This document shows positions 26,601 to 37,800 of a stretch of 64,000 nt of DNA, piece by piece. Below the pieces are notes generated by a model. That model was not told the origin of the DNA and did no database searches. It was given only the letters and a program-made list of their open reading frames with translations. The position numbers were made by a program, and so were the translations under genes. Each line of letters starts with the position of its first letter. Within the stretch, counting starts at the first letter, position 1. Source of the DNA: Aureispira sp050633105 (GTDB taxonomy: Bacteria > Bacteroidota > Bacteroidia > Chitinophagales > Saprospiraceae); the NCBI GenBank assembly GCA_050633105.1, contig JBOEFW010000001.1:9329-73328 (forward strand), written 5' to 3'.

Positions 26601-29600
26601 AGTGTCAATGGACAAGATTCTGGCGAAGGCGGTGAAGGTGGCGAAGGCGGTGAAGGTGGCGATGGAGGCGATGGCCGAGATGGTTTGAGCCAAATATTAT
26701 ATAGAGCTCCAATAGGAGTACCACTAGTAACGAATCAACCTAATTTTAACCTTGCAGGACAGCGAGAATTAACAGTGAGTACGGTAGGGCCTAATTGTGT
26801 AGGAGAACGAGTCCAGTATAATAATGGTGGCCTTGTTGTTGTAACGGATTGGGCATTTGCTGTTAATGATCCTTCTGGTGCTATGCCAAGTGGTGGCCTT
26901 AATGTCGCAGGCCCTACCGCGGCAACGATATATACCAAGAAAGGACGATATACCGTTCGGAATAACCCACTCTTCTCTTCTAGTGAAACCTACAAAGGTT
27001 TTTATCAAGTCAATGCTTTGAATACAGATACCGCAGAGATTCGTACAACAGCTTTGCCCTTTAATGGGCATGCTGATACCGTTAGCCTTTGTTTGGGACA
27101 GTATGCAACTTTTGAAAGTGTGACAAGTGGGATTAATTATATTTGGGACTTTGATGGAGCAATACCGAACCCAGGGAATGTACAGGTGACTCCTAGTACT
27201 GCTTTTAATATACCAGGTGTTTATGTTGTTACCTTAGATGTAGAGACTAGTTGTTGTGGAGGAGGGATTATTGATACAATTATTCTCTTAGTGAGCCCTA
27301 CACCTAATATTAGCCATATTGGCGTAAAGGATATTTGTAGCGGATCAGCAACCATATTAGATGTATCTGGTTTAGGTATTATGGATACCCTAATCTGGAC
27401 ACCAACACAACAACTTACTTGGTTGTCTCGTGATAGTGTATTCGTACAACCATTGGATACTATTATTTATACCGCTACAGCTTATACCGCGGTTAATGTT
27501 AATGGACAAACAACCTATAATTATGCCTGTCCTTATACCGTAGATTTTACGGTCAATGTAAATGATAACCCTGTTATTAATTTATCATCAGTAGATATTG
27601 GTTGTACTGTTAATGGAACAGCTACAGCAACCCTGACAGGAAACAATTATGATTATGTTTGGTCAAATGGACATACACAAAATGGAGGAGCTACAAGTAG
27701 CACTACAATTTTTACAGAAGGAGCTTATACTGTTACTGTACTAGATAATACAACAGGTTGCGAAGACAGTGCATCTATTTATGTGAGGCTAGATAGCACC
27801 ATCCCTACGCTTTCCTTTACGAACAATACAGGAGTGAGTTGCATAGGAGCAACCGATGGTAGTATTCGTGTAGGAGGAGCAGGTGGAACAGGAATGTATA
27901 GTTTTGCTTGGAGTCCTAGTGTACCAGGCGGTAATACTAGTGGTGTAGTAACTTATACGATTACTAGTCTTCCCGCAGGGGCTTATAGTGTGACCTTAAC
28001 CGACTTAGGAAATTATTGTGAAGCAATAGAAGTAGTTTCCATCGCTTCACCCAGTATTATTGTAATGGATACCCTACAGTTGATAGCACCAACCTGCTCT
28101 AGTCAACAGGATGGTATCTTAGAAATAGAAGCTTCTGGCGGAACAGGAAGCCTACGTTATAATTGGTCTAATGGAGCGACTACTGCCTTGATTAATAATT
28201 TAGATACAGGATTATATACGGTAACCGTTACGGATGATAATGGCTGTACATTGCAGCATTCTTTCCAGCTCTCTACTTATAATTTGAGTTTCTCTACCAC
28301 TATCAATAAAACAGCTGTTTCTTGTGTTGGGACTTGTGATGGAACCGCTATGGTTGCGGTTATAGGTCCCCCAAATACGTATACTTATGCTTGGAATAAC
28401 ATAGCCTTTGGTAATGCTAATACCTTAACAGGGCTGTGTGCCGATACTTTTTATGTGACCATTACCGATAGCAGTGGATGTGCATTAGTGGATACACTAA
28501 TTATTGATGCGCCAGATACATTACAGGTGGCGACCATAACAACAACCCCTACAGCTTGTGTTGGTGCTACAGGAACGGCTAGTGTAACGGTAGTAGGAGG
28601 AACGATGCCTTATTCTTATAATTGGTCCAATGGGCAAACAACAGCAACCGCAAATAACTTAGCGGTCGTGGTAACGCCTTATATTGTTACAGTGACAGAT
28701 TGGAATGGTTGTACCACAAGAGAAATGGTACGGATTACCCAACAGGCCAATCCCGCACCTCCTATTATCAAGCCTTCACAGGTGGTATGTGCTGGAGATA
28801 CACTTTGGTTGCGCAGTACAACCTTGCTTGGTAGCAGCTATCGCTGGCAAAACAACGTGACAAATTTTACGGCATATCAAAGAGATACGTTTATTTTTCC
28901 TGTTACTAGAGCCGATTCTGGATTTTATAGCCTACAAATGACCGATCCTTATGGATGTGTATCAAGCAGTCTTATGGCGGTTTTTGTTAATCCTGTACCT
29001 CAACGCCCACAAATTACAGGGCTACCTATTTGTGAAGGGGATAATTTGCGTTTGGACAATCGGAACCCCTGTGCTTGGACGGTTTGGCTTTCTCCTTCAG
29101 GTGATACTATTGGAACTTCCAATGGGATGCTAGATTTAAGTCCAATAACATTGGGGTATAGTGCTGGAAACTGGGTGGCATGGTGTGTAGATTCGAGCTT
29201 AGGCTGTGTGTCCCTCCCTTCTTCTCCTTATCATTTACGTATAGACAGTTTGCCTAAGAATTTAACTATTGGTAATAATAGTCCTATTTGTTCTAATCAA
29301 TCCACTGTTCTCACAGTGGGAGCACCTAGTATTTACCAATATTTTTGGTCTTCTGATAGTTTATTAACCGATACTTTAGCAAGGGGAACTCGTTATACAA
29401 CTCCTTCGCTTACTACTGATACAACGATTTATTTACATGCTTTTACAGGAATAGGTTGTGCAACGATACAAGCTGTACCTGTAACGATTTATAATCCTGC
29501 TCCAACAGCAAGCATCACGGCTACGGCGACAACACTTTGTGTGGGCAATAACTTGACTTTAACCGCTGATTCAACAGCTGTTTCCTATCGTTGGTCAAGT

Positions 29601-32600
29601 CCTATTGGGTTGTTAACACCAACTCAAACAATACAAATAAACAATATACAGACTGCTTATACAGGCTGGATTCAGTTGTTTGCGACAGATAATAATGGAT
29701 GTACTGCAAGCGATTCGATCTACCTTACTGTTCATAATAATCCAGGACCTTTCACCTTGGTACAATTGCCTAATACGACTTGTGGAGATAGCCTCCGTTT
29801 GAGCCATAATGGTGGTTGTGACAGTAGTTTTTGGGAAGGCCCTGCTGGGGGCGTTTATGTGACAAATGGTAATTATTTAGCGATTGATACCTCTAACGCG
29901 GATTATCAAAATGGTGTATGGCGAGTCCGTTGTTTAAATACAACAGGCTGTTCTAGTATTTCTAATGCCTTGACTGTTGTTTTACCAACTCCTCCAGTTG
30001 GCGCAGTCACTGTTACACCATTTATTTGTTCTGGGGATAGTGCTTATTGGCGGGTTAGACCTATTGTTGGTGTCAGTAGTTATGTTTGGTATAGTGCTGA
30101 TGGGCTCTTTTCTAGCAGTGGTCGGAGCATTGGTTTAGCTAATGTTACAAGAGATAGTACTTTATATTTAGAAGTAGAACAGAATGGTTGTTTTTACACG
30201 ATAGATTCTGCCCAAGTTAGGGTTCTTCCTACTGCTCCTGCTCCTGTTATTCTAGGAGATAGTATCTGGTGTGAAGGAGATGACTTGTCCTTAACAACGT
30301 CTACTGCTGCCTTGAGTTATACTTGGACAAGACCTAATGGAGGGAGTTATAGTGGTCAGAATTTCGTTCTGCCTTCTATTAACTTATCAAATTCTGGTTA
30401 TTATCAATTATCAGGAACAACTATTAATCGTTGTACCACAGCTACAGATAGTATTTTTATAAGAGTACAAGTACGGCCAACGGCTCCTGCTATTATTAGC
30501 CCTAATGTTATTTGTGGGGTAGATTCTTTAATTTTAGAAGTAGCACCAGGCGCTTGTGATAGTATGTTATGGACGGCACCTAATGGCCGTCAATGGAGTG
30601 GTGCCCGCTTGGCCTTTGCGCCCAATACCCCAGCATATTTAAGTGGGACATGGGAAGTAGTTTGTATTGATAAAAATACAGGATGTGCTTCTCTGAGTAC
30701 GTCTGTTCTTATTAATATAGGAATTATTTCAGCTCCTAGAATAGGGGTAAATAACCCTGTTTGTTTTGGAGGGAATAGTGTTTTGAGCGTAGCTAATACC
30801 ATGTTTAGTACCATTTGGTATAGAGATATTGGACTGACAGATACTGCAAATGTCGGAAGAACATTACCTGTTGGTAACATTCAAGCGGATAGTACCTATT
30901 ATGTGGTGCATGTTGCTGCCAATGGCTGCCAATCTGTGGCGATACCCGTAACGGTTTCCGTGTTACCAGTAGTAACGCCCTTGGATGCAGGTCCAGATCA
31001 AATCCTTTGCCAAGGCGATGATTTATTATTAACGACTACGAATACTTTTGCCAGTTATCGTTGGACAGGGCCAAGCTGGTTGGGAAGTAGTCTACGCACT
31101 TCTATCAGAACAAATGTAGATTCATTGAATGCAGGCAATTATACGATTGCTGTGACAGACGTGAATGGTTGTTCCTTTAAGGATACAGTTAATGTAGTGA
31201 TACAGAATTTACCAAACGCTCCTTCGATTCTTCCTTTACAACGAATTTGTACAACGGATACACTCTTCCTAAGTTCTGATACACTCGCGGCTTGTGATTC
31301 TATGTTTTGGACCGCTCCAAATGGGCAAACTTTTGGAGGGAGTAATATACAAATCTTACCAACAGATAGCAGCAACTTTATAGGAGGGTTGTGGTATCTA
31401 AACTGTCTAGATACATTCAGTACTTGTAGCAGCCGTTCTAATGGACAATTGGTGGTTATTTTACCACCACCAACAGTCCAAACTGCAAACAATAGTGGTC
31501 CTGTTTGTGTCGGTGGTTCGGTGACATTGAGTACTCCACCAGGAACAGGCTTTACTCGTTTTTATTGGTATGCCGATGCTAACCAAGACTCTCTTGTTGC
31601 AATTGGGCAAACGCCTACAATTAATAACATCACTACGGATACGACTTTCTATTTGGTTATTGATAATGGTTCGGGCTGTCAAACGGCTCCTATTTCAACT
31701 TTGGTAAGGGTATTACAGCCCAATACAGCTCCTGTTATAGCTGGCACTGGTTCTTATTGTGAAGGAGATGTATTGGTGTTGTCAAGTAGAACAACTGCTG
31801 CAGCTTACCAATGGGTAGGGCCTAATGGGTTTAGAGCGACTAGTGCTAATGCAGTGGTTAGTTCATCTGCGACGCCTATTTTATCAGGGGTATATTCTTT
31901 AACAACAGTAGATAGTATCGGCTGTTTCTCCTTAACGGACTCTATTCTTATTGTGGTGCACACTCCTGATTCTGCGGCACAATTATCAACGAATGCGCCG
32001 ATTTGTACGGGAGGGCCTTTGTGGTTAGCTTCGACGGGTAATTGTAGCACTTATGAGTGGGTGAGTCCTTTCGGGAATCGCTTGATAAGTACTAGTGATA
32101 CTCTTATTTTAAGTGCATTAGATTCGACTTATCAAGCAGGCAATTGGTACAGCATCTGTATCGATAGTATAACAGGTTGTCGAGTCACTTCTGATACCAT
32201 CAATGTTTCTATTCAAGGAATACCCTTGTTACTAGGGGCCAGTAGTAATAGTCCTGTTTGTGCCCAAGAATTGGTACAATTGACGGCTTCTTTAGGAGCA
32301 GGAGGAACCAGTACTTTAAATTGGTACACCGATGCCCGCCTACAAATTCCATTGCCCAATCCATTTACAGCAACAACCAGTCAATGGGTTTATGTAAAAG
32401 CAACAAATAGTGCAGGATGTAGTACCATTGATTCCACTTTTGTTACTGTACATCCATTGGGGACAGGTAATTTATTACCAACAACAGATACCTTATGTAC
32501 TAATGATGCTTTAGTGCTGCAAAGCCTTCTAATAGGGAGCCAATACCAATGGACAGGACCTAATGGTTATAGTAGTACGCTGCAACAGCCTGCTGCTCTT

Positions 32601-34274
32601 ATTGCAAGTAACACTACATCAGGGGGGTATTTTTTGACCTTAACAGATCAGAATGGTTGTACGCAAACAGACAGTATACAGATTGTTGTTAATGCACGGC
32701 CCGCCCGTCCCAACCTTTCACCAATAGCTGTTTTGTGTATAGGAGATAATTTTAGTTTATCTACTCCTGCAATAGCTGGATATACTTATCAATGGAAACG
32801 CTGGCCACAAGGAACGGTGGTAAGCAATAACAACTTCTATACAGTTGTTGCAAGTACCGTTGCTGATAGTGGACAATATTATGTTGTGGTCAACAATGGA
32901 GCGTGTTCGGTCAGTTCTTTGGATACTATTCTAGTCGATTTTTATAGCCCTTCAGCACCTGTCGTATTTGCTGGCATCGACCAGCAACTTTGTGGACAAA
33001 CAACAACAATATTAACAGCGACAGGATTACCTATAGGTTATACTGGAACATGGACAACAAATAGTGGAGCTCTTATCAGTCAACCAACCAGCAGCAGTAC
33101 AACGGTTAGTAATTTACCTATTGGAAACAGCCTATTTTACTGGACAGCGAACCAGTCGGTCTGTAATTATCAAGAAAGCGATTCTGTAGCAATTACAGTA
33201 CAGGCTTTAGGGACAGATACGGCTTATGCTGGGGTTGATCAAGCCATTTGCTTGCCTGCTTCTACAGCATTAAATGCTACCAATACCACAGGAGCTAGCA
33301 TTGGAGTTTGGAGTCAAAGCTCTGTTCAATCGAGTGCAGGAGTTGTTATAACTAACCCTAATCAAGCCAATAGTACAATTAGTGGTGTAGTGGCTGGGCA
33401 AAGTTATGACTTTATCTGGTCGCTCAATCGCGCGGGCTGCCCTGTTCATAGTCAAGATACTGTGCGTTTTGTGATCAATACAGCGCCAATAAGTCAGGCT
33501 TATGCAGGGGAAGATATTTATGCCTGTGGAGAGGATACCGTTTTGTTGAATGCATTGTTGACTACTGGATCTAACGGGATCTGGAGTGGAGCTAATAACC
33601 TGATTTTTGGAGACAGTAGTCAAGCGGGAACATGGGTGACAGGCTGGAACCAAGATACGACGGTGGTTTATTGGACGTTATCTGGTACTGCTTGCCGCAA
33701 TTACAATCAAGACAGTATAGTGATTATTAATACAGCATTTGATGTGCTTGCAGAAGCAGATGTATTTGATATAGTTGCTGGGCAGACAGAGCGTATCTAT
33801 GTATTGAATAATGACCAATGGTTGGGAGATGGGCAAATTATGATCAATAGTACCTTAGCGAATGGACAATTAAGCAATGAGCAAGATGGGTGGTTTGAGC
33901 TAGTTGCTACAGAAGGAGATAGTCTACAGTATTTTGTCTATGAATTGTGTGCGGTTGAATGTCCAACTAATTGTGATACTGCTTTAGTGATTTTGGAAAT
34001 GGAGTCAGTTGGTGCCTGTAAACCACCGAATATCTTTACTCCTAATGGTGATGGTGTTAATGATTATTTTAACGTCCCTTGTTTAGACATTCGTCCAGCA
34101 GCCTACCTAGCCGTTTTCAATCGCTGGGGGGATCAGGTTTATGAATCTGATCGCTATGGCAACCAGTGGAATGGAATGCACAATGGTCAACCGTTACCTG
34201 ATGGGACTTATTTCTACCTTCTTCGAATAGAAAATCAACGACCAATACAAGGCTCGGTAGAAATTAAACGCTAA
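23658..34274 (+). CDS. 3538-aa giant surface protein with beta-helix, Gly-rich region and Ig/SprB-like repeats
   Basis: The largest gene of the window. A signal peptide is followed by a Cys-rich domain (SHALGGELGYRYLGNRMYEL, YVYRDCNG, YRVGYSGTSP; about 27-275) that heads many Bacteroidetes adhesins. Ig/PKD-like repeats follow to about 555. A pectate-lyase-like beta-helix (about 565-720; YAAVTGVATGLGTRSDPTTL, IYLEDVSNYHITRVGVF) is interrupted by a roughly 300-residue Gly-rich region (710-1010). Next come PKD, SprB-type repeats (VSCIGATDGSIRVGGAGGTG, LDTGLYTVTVTDDNGC), about 20 CxGDxLxL Ig-like repeats, and the AGxDQ repeats. The type B signal closes it: PPNIFTPNGDGVNDYF, FNRWGDQVYESDRYG, LPDGTYFYLLRI, SVEIKR. 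It is probably a cell-surface filament or adhesin exported by T9SS. Confidence 0.9.
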   Translation: MNCRLLSLLIIAFLCVFSGVRTASASHALGGELGYRYLGNRMYELSLYVYRDCNGIGLGNTQVVDWRGSCGTGTSSLTLQNVQEVSDLCPSTPSACNGGVGLQGVERYHYIDTVRIPHRCKNVRMSWEVCCRNASITNINNPGSTAIFVEAYLSNRRGLPRNPRPNSTPIFANTSNFRSCTGVPVSQNLGATDPDGDSLSYTLVDCRSEPMTNVQYRVGYSGTSPLGSSAPITVDPLTGAISYMATNVQVAVVCIQINEYRNGSLVGASIRDVQLRITNCSNTPPILSGINNSANFTVNTCLGQRLDFSVLANDPNISDVLTMNANTTGVFTTANFNQTANTGHFVWTPTSSDVGLHVLTVDVEDDGCPLQESNTYTYTVNVIGGEPPLTISPNHSICGGTTTPLSVSTSSTNVVSYRWFPTRGLSNTNSPTVVASPTATTTYTVEVVYSTGCTDQKSVTVNVESTPVVGVFPNNKNVCGGSTIALNATTDLLGRQFVWRNASNVIIPSTTVGTNSTTQVTLPNTTGAYVWTVEVLDTLSGCRTLETINLTVNQPGNGSSCNTIYAAVTGVATGLGTRSDPTTLEEAVKRAICNEAIIKLGTGTYYIDSALSIGSFVTLEGGFDPALNWRKTSLAGATTIIRRAINPIGIPQINWQVSAIEIRHAQGFRLQDLTIEVEDANVNDYGLSLYGIYLEDVSNYHITRVGVFTGDAAGGEDGEDGCDGEDGEDGGDGDSTGVPNSGGGGGINWVGSMGYYCVSSGPPLGMGTPVNPTGLGTNGNNGTNAMPNSFEGGAGGIGGWGAVRSSSINNGGDGGFGGLGGNPIGPMGWNLSNTGVGQGAIGNITPPTDGSDGTNGGNGPDGTDGNILLNPFHMNGRFIALKGEDGRNGSGGNGGSGGGGTRNNGNANPGASGGSGGGGGNGGHGGEGGSGGGSSFGIYIYNNGINGHVEDCEVQTGAFGIGGEGGEGGDGGEGGDGGEDASVNGQDSGEGGEGGEGGEGGDGGDGRDGLSQILYRAPIGVPLVTNQPNFNLAGQRELTVSTVGPNCVGERVQYNNGGLVVVTDWAFAVNDPSGAMPSGGLNVAGPTAATIYTKKGRYTVRNNPLFSSSETYKGFYQVNALNTDTAEIRTTALPFNGHADTVSLCLGQYATFESVTSGINYIWDFDGAIPNPGNVQVTPSTAFNIPGVYVVTLDVETSCCGGGIIDTIILLVSPTPNISHIGVKDICSGSATILDVSGLGIMDTLIWTPTQQLTWLSRDSVFVQPLDTIIYTATAYTAVNVNGQTTYNYACPYTVDFTVNVNDNPVINLSSVDIGCTVNGTATATLTGNNYDYVWSNGHTQNGGATSSTTIFTEGAYTVTVLDNTTGCEDSASIYVRLDSTIPTLSFTNNTGVSCIGATDGSIRVGGAGGTGMYSFAWSPSVPGGNTSGVVTYTITSLPAGAYSVTLTDLGNYCEAIEVVSIASPSIIVMDTLQLIAPTCSSQQDGILEIEASGGTGSLRYNWSNGATTALINNLDTGLYTVTVTDDNGCTLQHSFQLSTYNLSFSTTINKTAVSCVGTCDGTAMVAVIGPPNTYTYAWNNIAFGNANTLTGLCADTFYVTITDSSGCALVDTLIIDAPDTLQVATITTTPTACVGATGTASVTVVGGTMPYSYNWSNGQTTATANNLAVVVTPYIVTVTDWNGCTTREMVRITQQANPAPPIIKPSQVVCAGDTLWLRSTTLLGSSYRWQNNVTNFTAYQRDTFIFPVTRADSGFYSLQMTDPYGCVSSSLMAVFVNPVPQRPQITGLPICEGDNLRLDNRNPCAWTVWLSPSGDTIGTSNGMLDLSPITLGYSAGNWVAWCVDSSLGCVSLPSSPYHLRIDSLPKNLTIGNNSPICSNQSTVLTVGAPSIYQYFWSSDSLLTDTLARGTRYTTPSLTTDTTIYLHAFTGIGCATIQAVPVTIYNPAPTASITATATTLCVGNNLTLTADSTAVSYRWSSPIGLLTPTQTIQINNIQTAYTGWIQLFATDNNGCTASDSIYLTVHNNPGPFTLVQLPNTTCGDSLRLSHNGGCDSSFWEGPAGGVYVTNGNYLAIDTSNADYQNGVWRVRCLNTTGCSSISNALTVVLPTPPVGAVTVTPFICSGDSAYWRVRPIVGVSSYVWYSADGLFSSSGRSIGLANVTRDSTLYLEVEQNGCFYTIDSAQVRVLPTAPAPVILGDSIWCEGDDLSLTTSTAALSYTWTRPNGGSYSGQNFVLPSINLSNSGYYQLSGTTINRCTTATDSIFIRVQVRPTAPAIISPNVICGVDSLILEVAPGACDSMLWTAPNGRQWSGARLAFAPNTPAYLSGTWEVVCIDKNTGCASLSTSVLINIGIISAPRIGVNNPVCFGGNSVLSVANTMFSTIWYRDIGLTDTANVGRTLPVGNIQADSTYYVVHVAANGCQSVAIPVTVSVLPVVTPLDAGPDQILCQGDDLLLTTTNTFASYRWTGPSWLGSSLRTSIRTNVDSLNAGNYTIAVTDVNGCSFKDTVNVVIQNLPNAPSILPLQRICTTDTLFLSSDTLAACDSMFWTAPNGQTFGGSNIQILPTDSSNFIGGLWYLNCLDTFSTCSSRSNGQLVVILPPPTVQTANNSGPVCVGGSVTLSTPPGTGFTRFYWYADANQDSLVAIGQTPTINNITTDTTFYLVIDNGSGCQTAPISTLVRVLQPNTAPVIAGTGSYCEGDVLVLSSRTTAAAYQWVGPNGFRATSANAVVSSSATPILSGVYSLTTVDSIGCFSLTDSILIVVHTPDSAAQLSTNAPICTGGPLWLASTGNCSTYEWVSPFGNRLISTSDTLILSALDSTYQAGNWYSICIDSITGCRVTSDTINVSIQGIPLLLGASSNSPVCAQELVQLTASLGAGGTSTLNWYTDARLQIPLPNPFTATTSQWVYVKATNSAGCSTIDSTFVTVHPLGTGNLLPTTDTLCTNDALVLQSLLIGSQYQWTGPNGYSSTLQQPAALIASNTTSGGYFLTLTDQNGCTQTDSIQIVVNARPARPNLSPIAVLCIGDNFSLSTPAIAGYTYQWKRWPQGTVVSNNNFYTVVASTVADSGQYYVVVNNGACSVSSLDTILVDFYSPSAPVVFAGIDQQLCGQTTTILTATGLPIGYTGTWTTNSGALISQPTSSSTTVSNLPIGNSLFYWTANQSVCNYQESDSVAITVQALGTDTAYAGVDQAICLPASTALNATNTTGASIGVWSQSSVQSSAGVVITNPNQANSTISGVVAGQSYDFIWSLNRAGCPVHSQDTVRFVINTAPISQAYAGEDIYACGEDTVLLNALLTTGSNGIWSGANNLIFGDSSQAGTWVTGWNQDTTVVYWTLSGTACRNYNQDSIVIINTAFDVLAEADVFDIVAGQTERIYVLNNDQWLGDGQIMINSTLANGQLSNEQDGWFELVATEGDSLQYFVYELCAVECPTNCDTALVILEMESVGACKPPNIFTPNGDGVNDYFNVPCLDIRPAAYLAVFNRWGDQVYESDRYGNQWNGMHNGQPLPDGTYFYLLRIENQRPIQGSVEIKR
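25786..26687 (+). repeat. Gly/Asp/Glu-rich low-complexity region inside the giant gene
   Basis: About 900 bp of degenerate GGx repeats within the 3538-aa protein. It starts with an EDGEDG array (25799-25856), continues with GGxGG blocks, and ends with near-identical GGCGAAGGCGGTGAAGGT units (26541-26660). Between blocks a single beta-helix coil resumes (FGIYIYNNGINGHVEDCEV, about 26460-26520). The acidic residues would suit calcium binding. Confidence 0.9.
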
Positions 34275-34819
34275 ATAGCTAAGAGCTACTTTTCTCAAAA
34301 AGAGGAGCTAGATAATAAATTGTTGAAAGATGGGTTACATTTAATAGAAAGAGCCCATTTAATGGAAGATGAGAAAAAGTAACCTAATAAATAACATTTA
34401 TTAGGTTGCTTACACTTGTTGATGGGTGAGCGATAAGGCGTTAATTAACTTCTGTTGTTATAGAGTGTTAAAAAAAAAACTTACTTTTGGAAGTAAACTG
34501 TTTGAAAATCTAGGAAGTGTGACTCAATAATCTTATAAACTTTCCGCTCAGTGAGTTCATAATACTTTCCTCTTTTTTTACATTGAAACAAATAATTAAA
34601 ATCAATTTTATTGTACCAAGTTCTACACTTAGCTCCTTTTACACGTTCTTATTTAACTGATATTGTGATTATACTTAAATTTTTTAATAAATTTATATTT
34701 AGGCAATATGTAGATAAATTCCCAAACAAAATTGTAACAAAAACCTGTTATAATAAAGATATACTATCTGGAGCATGCTGTTGATAATTGGGTTCAGTAA
34801 ATGGTTTAATCCCCAATGT
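34275..34819. promoter_or_regulatory. Intergenic region before third giant gene
   Basis: A 545-bp AT-rich gap with a perfect 12-bp hairpin at 34381-34407 (AACCTAATAAAT / ATTTATTAGGTT). The hairpin probably ends the 3538-aa gene's transcript, although its T run is weak. The rest must hold the promoter of the next gene; I see no certain TTTG/TAnnTTTG pair. Confidence 0.5.
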
Positions 34820-37800
34820 ATGAACATACCAAGAAATATCTCTCGAACACACCAATTCCTTTTCTACTTAGTGTTCTTACTGTTCCCTTTTTGGGGGCAA
34901 GCACAACAGACCAACTACCAAAATACCGTCACTAAATGTTATACAGGTTTTGCACCAAGTATTAACAGTAGTACAGGAACCTTATTGGGGTTCGTGAACT
35001 TTACACCCGCCGATATTCCTGCTGGACATCGGGTCTCTGATGTTATTGTAGAAATTGTTTGGTCAAAAACTAATGATGGATCTTGTGTATACAATGGTCC
35101 CGACGGTGCAGATCAAAGTCATGTAGGCTTTAAGTTGCAAGGACCAACAGGAACAGGAGGCTCTCGTTTTCTGGCTACGTCTACTGTTACAGCTAATAAT
35201 GTTCTACCAGTAAGTACAGCTAGTTTTACAGGAATTGGAAATGTAGTATTTGATACCATCGTTTTCAAGCAAGGAGCTCCTTCTTTATTACCCGCTGGTA
35301 TGCCTGTATTAGGACGTGATACCGTGAGTCCAAATAATGAGTTGCTTTCTTTTTATTATGGTAAAGACCCTATTGGGCTTTGGCGTGTTGGAGGAGTAGA
35401 TGATCCACCAGGAACAGGTCCTCCACTTTGTATTCACTCTTACTGTATTACACTGGTTACTTGTGAAGTTGATCGTTTAGAGGCTATTTGTAAAACAACT
35501 ACTACTGTAGCATTGGATTCAAGTGGTCTTCACTTAATCGGTTTTAGTGATGTTGATAGCGCTAGTGATGTTTCTTGTCGTATCAAGAACATTACTTTTT
35601 CACCTGCTTCTGTGAGCTGTTCTGATGTAGGAACAACGATCCCTGTTACGATGATGATTCAAGATCACTTAGATAGTGTATCCGCTTGTGTCAGTCAAGT
35701 TTTAGTAGAAGATCAAGAGGCGCCTATTTTATTGGGATGTGCACCTAGTATCTATACCACACTCTATCTAGGGGCTGATGGTCGAGATACCTTTTGGTCA
35801 GATTCTCTGACCGTTACGGATAACTGTGGGCCTATTATAAAAGAAGTACGAAATATCTTTCCTTCTCCGTGGTCATCTTTTGTGGCGTTTAATTGTGTGG
35901 TTGGGGTACGACGAATCAGAGCAAGAGCAACTGATGCCAGTGGCAATCAAGTAGACTGTATTATTAATATTGAAATAATAGATACCATACGGCCATCTGC
36001 TGTTTGTGGACGAGATACCGCCTATCTAACTACAGATCCTAATGGAGAAATCACCGTTCCTGCCGTGCGGCTGGATGGAGGAAGTACGGACCCCTGTGGA
36101 GGAATTGCCAACCGTTGGGTTGGCAATCAATTTGATCCACCCCCTGTTTTTACGTGTGCAGATGTGGGAACCCACGTTTTACGATTGATTGTCGCTGATA
36201 ATCAAGGTAATCTAGATACTTGTAATAATGCAGAAGTGGTTGTAATTGATACGATTGCTCCTATAGCGATTTGTAGGCAGGATACTATTTACTTAAATGC
36301 GAGTGGAGTAGCTACTACTTTTGCTATTAATATAGATGGTGGTTCATATGATACTTGTGGAATTGATAGTATTAATGTTAATGGGACCGACAGTGTGAAT
36401 TTTAATTGTAATCATGTCAACAATACACAACCAGCTATACTACACGTTTTTGACCCCAATGGTAATATGGATTCCTGTATTAGCTGGATTGTAGTGCGCG
36501 ATACTTTTGCCCCTTTAGCAAACTGTGGTACAGATACTGTTTACTTAAATGCTCTAGGGAATGCTGTAGTCAATGCAATTGATCTTAATAACAATAGTAT
36601 TGACGTTTGTACAGGCACCCAATTGAGTTTTAACATCAATGGATCGGCAACGATGGCCTTTGATTGTAACACTGCTTTGAGTAACCCTAATGCCGTTACC
36701 TTAACAGTAAGTGATACCTTTAATAACGCTAGTACTTGTACTGCTTTTGTGACGGTGTTAGACACGATTACTCCTGTGGCAAACTGTACAAATCCTACTA
36801 TTTCTTTGAATAGTGCGGGAGTTGCTACACTTACACCTGCTTTGTTGAGTGCAGGGAGTACCGATAATTGTGCTATCGTAGATAGTTCTATTAATAGTGT
36901 AGGAACAGCCTTTATTACCTATAATTGTACTGCGATTAATACGCCTCAAATAGCGAATTTGCTTGTTGCTGATGCGGCGGGTAATACGAGCAGTTGTCAA
37001 GCTACAATAACGGTAGAGGATAATTTAGCTCCAACGGCACAGTGCTCCAATCAATTGATGGTCTCTTTGGATGCTACAGGAATGGCAACACTGACGCCTA
37101 GTAGTATTGATTCTAATAGTACAGACAATTGTACGTTGGTTAATTATCAAATTAATGGCAGCAACAGTGTGCTTTATGATTGTAGTGATTTAGGTGTACA
37201 AACAGCCGTATTAACAATACAAGATTCGGCAGGGAATACAGCAACTTGTTCTTCTCAAATCATAGTCGAAGATAATAATGCTCCTATTGTTTCTTGTCAA
37301 AATTTAACGGTAGCGCTCAATAACTCTGGTTTAGTAACCATTACCCCTGATAGTGTTTTGGTTTATCCTGCTACCAACGATAATTGTGGCATTGCCAATA
37401 CTAGTTTTTCTACAGGCAATAGCATCACCTTTGATTGTGATAGTATAGGCCAGCGGCTAGTGCGCGTTTTTGTAACCGATGCTTATGGAAATACATCCAG
37501 TTGTCAAACTGTTGTAACGATAGAAGATACCTTGGCACCAACAGCAAATTGTCGTCCTGTTCCTTTTGTAGTACAATTGGATAACAATGGGGTAGGTGTT
37601 GTGACACCAATGGATATTGATAATGGAAGTACGGACCTCTGTCAATTAGATACCTTGTTAGTCAATGGTGTTGATAGTTTCTTTTTCAATTGTAGTAATA
37701 TTGGTAATAGTAATACGGTGACTTTATCTGTACAAGACAGTACTGGAAATCAAGATTTTTGTACAGCAACAGTAATTGTTCGAGATGGAAACCCTCCAAC

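Noticed and set aside
25922..26693. Antisense reading frames opposite the Gly-rich region
   Set aside because: Open only because GGN codons read as Pro or Thr/Ala on the other frames; no start context or family match.
34381..34407. Operator or mobile-element end
   Set aside because: A single perfect hairpin after a stop codon is more simply a transcript end.
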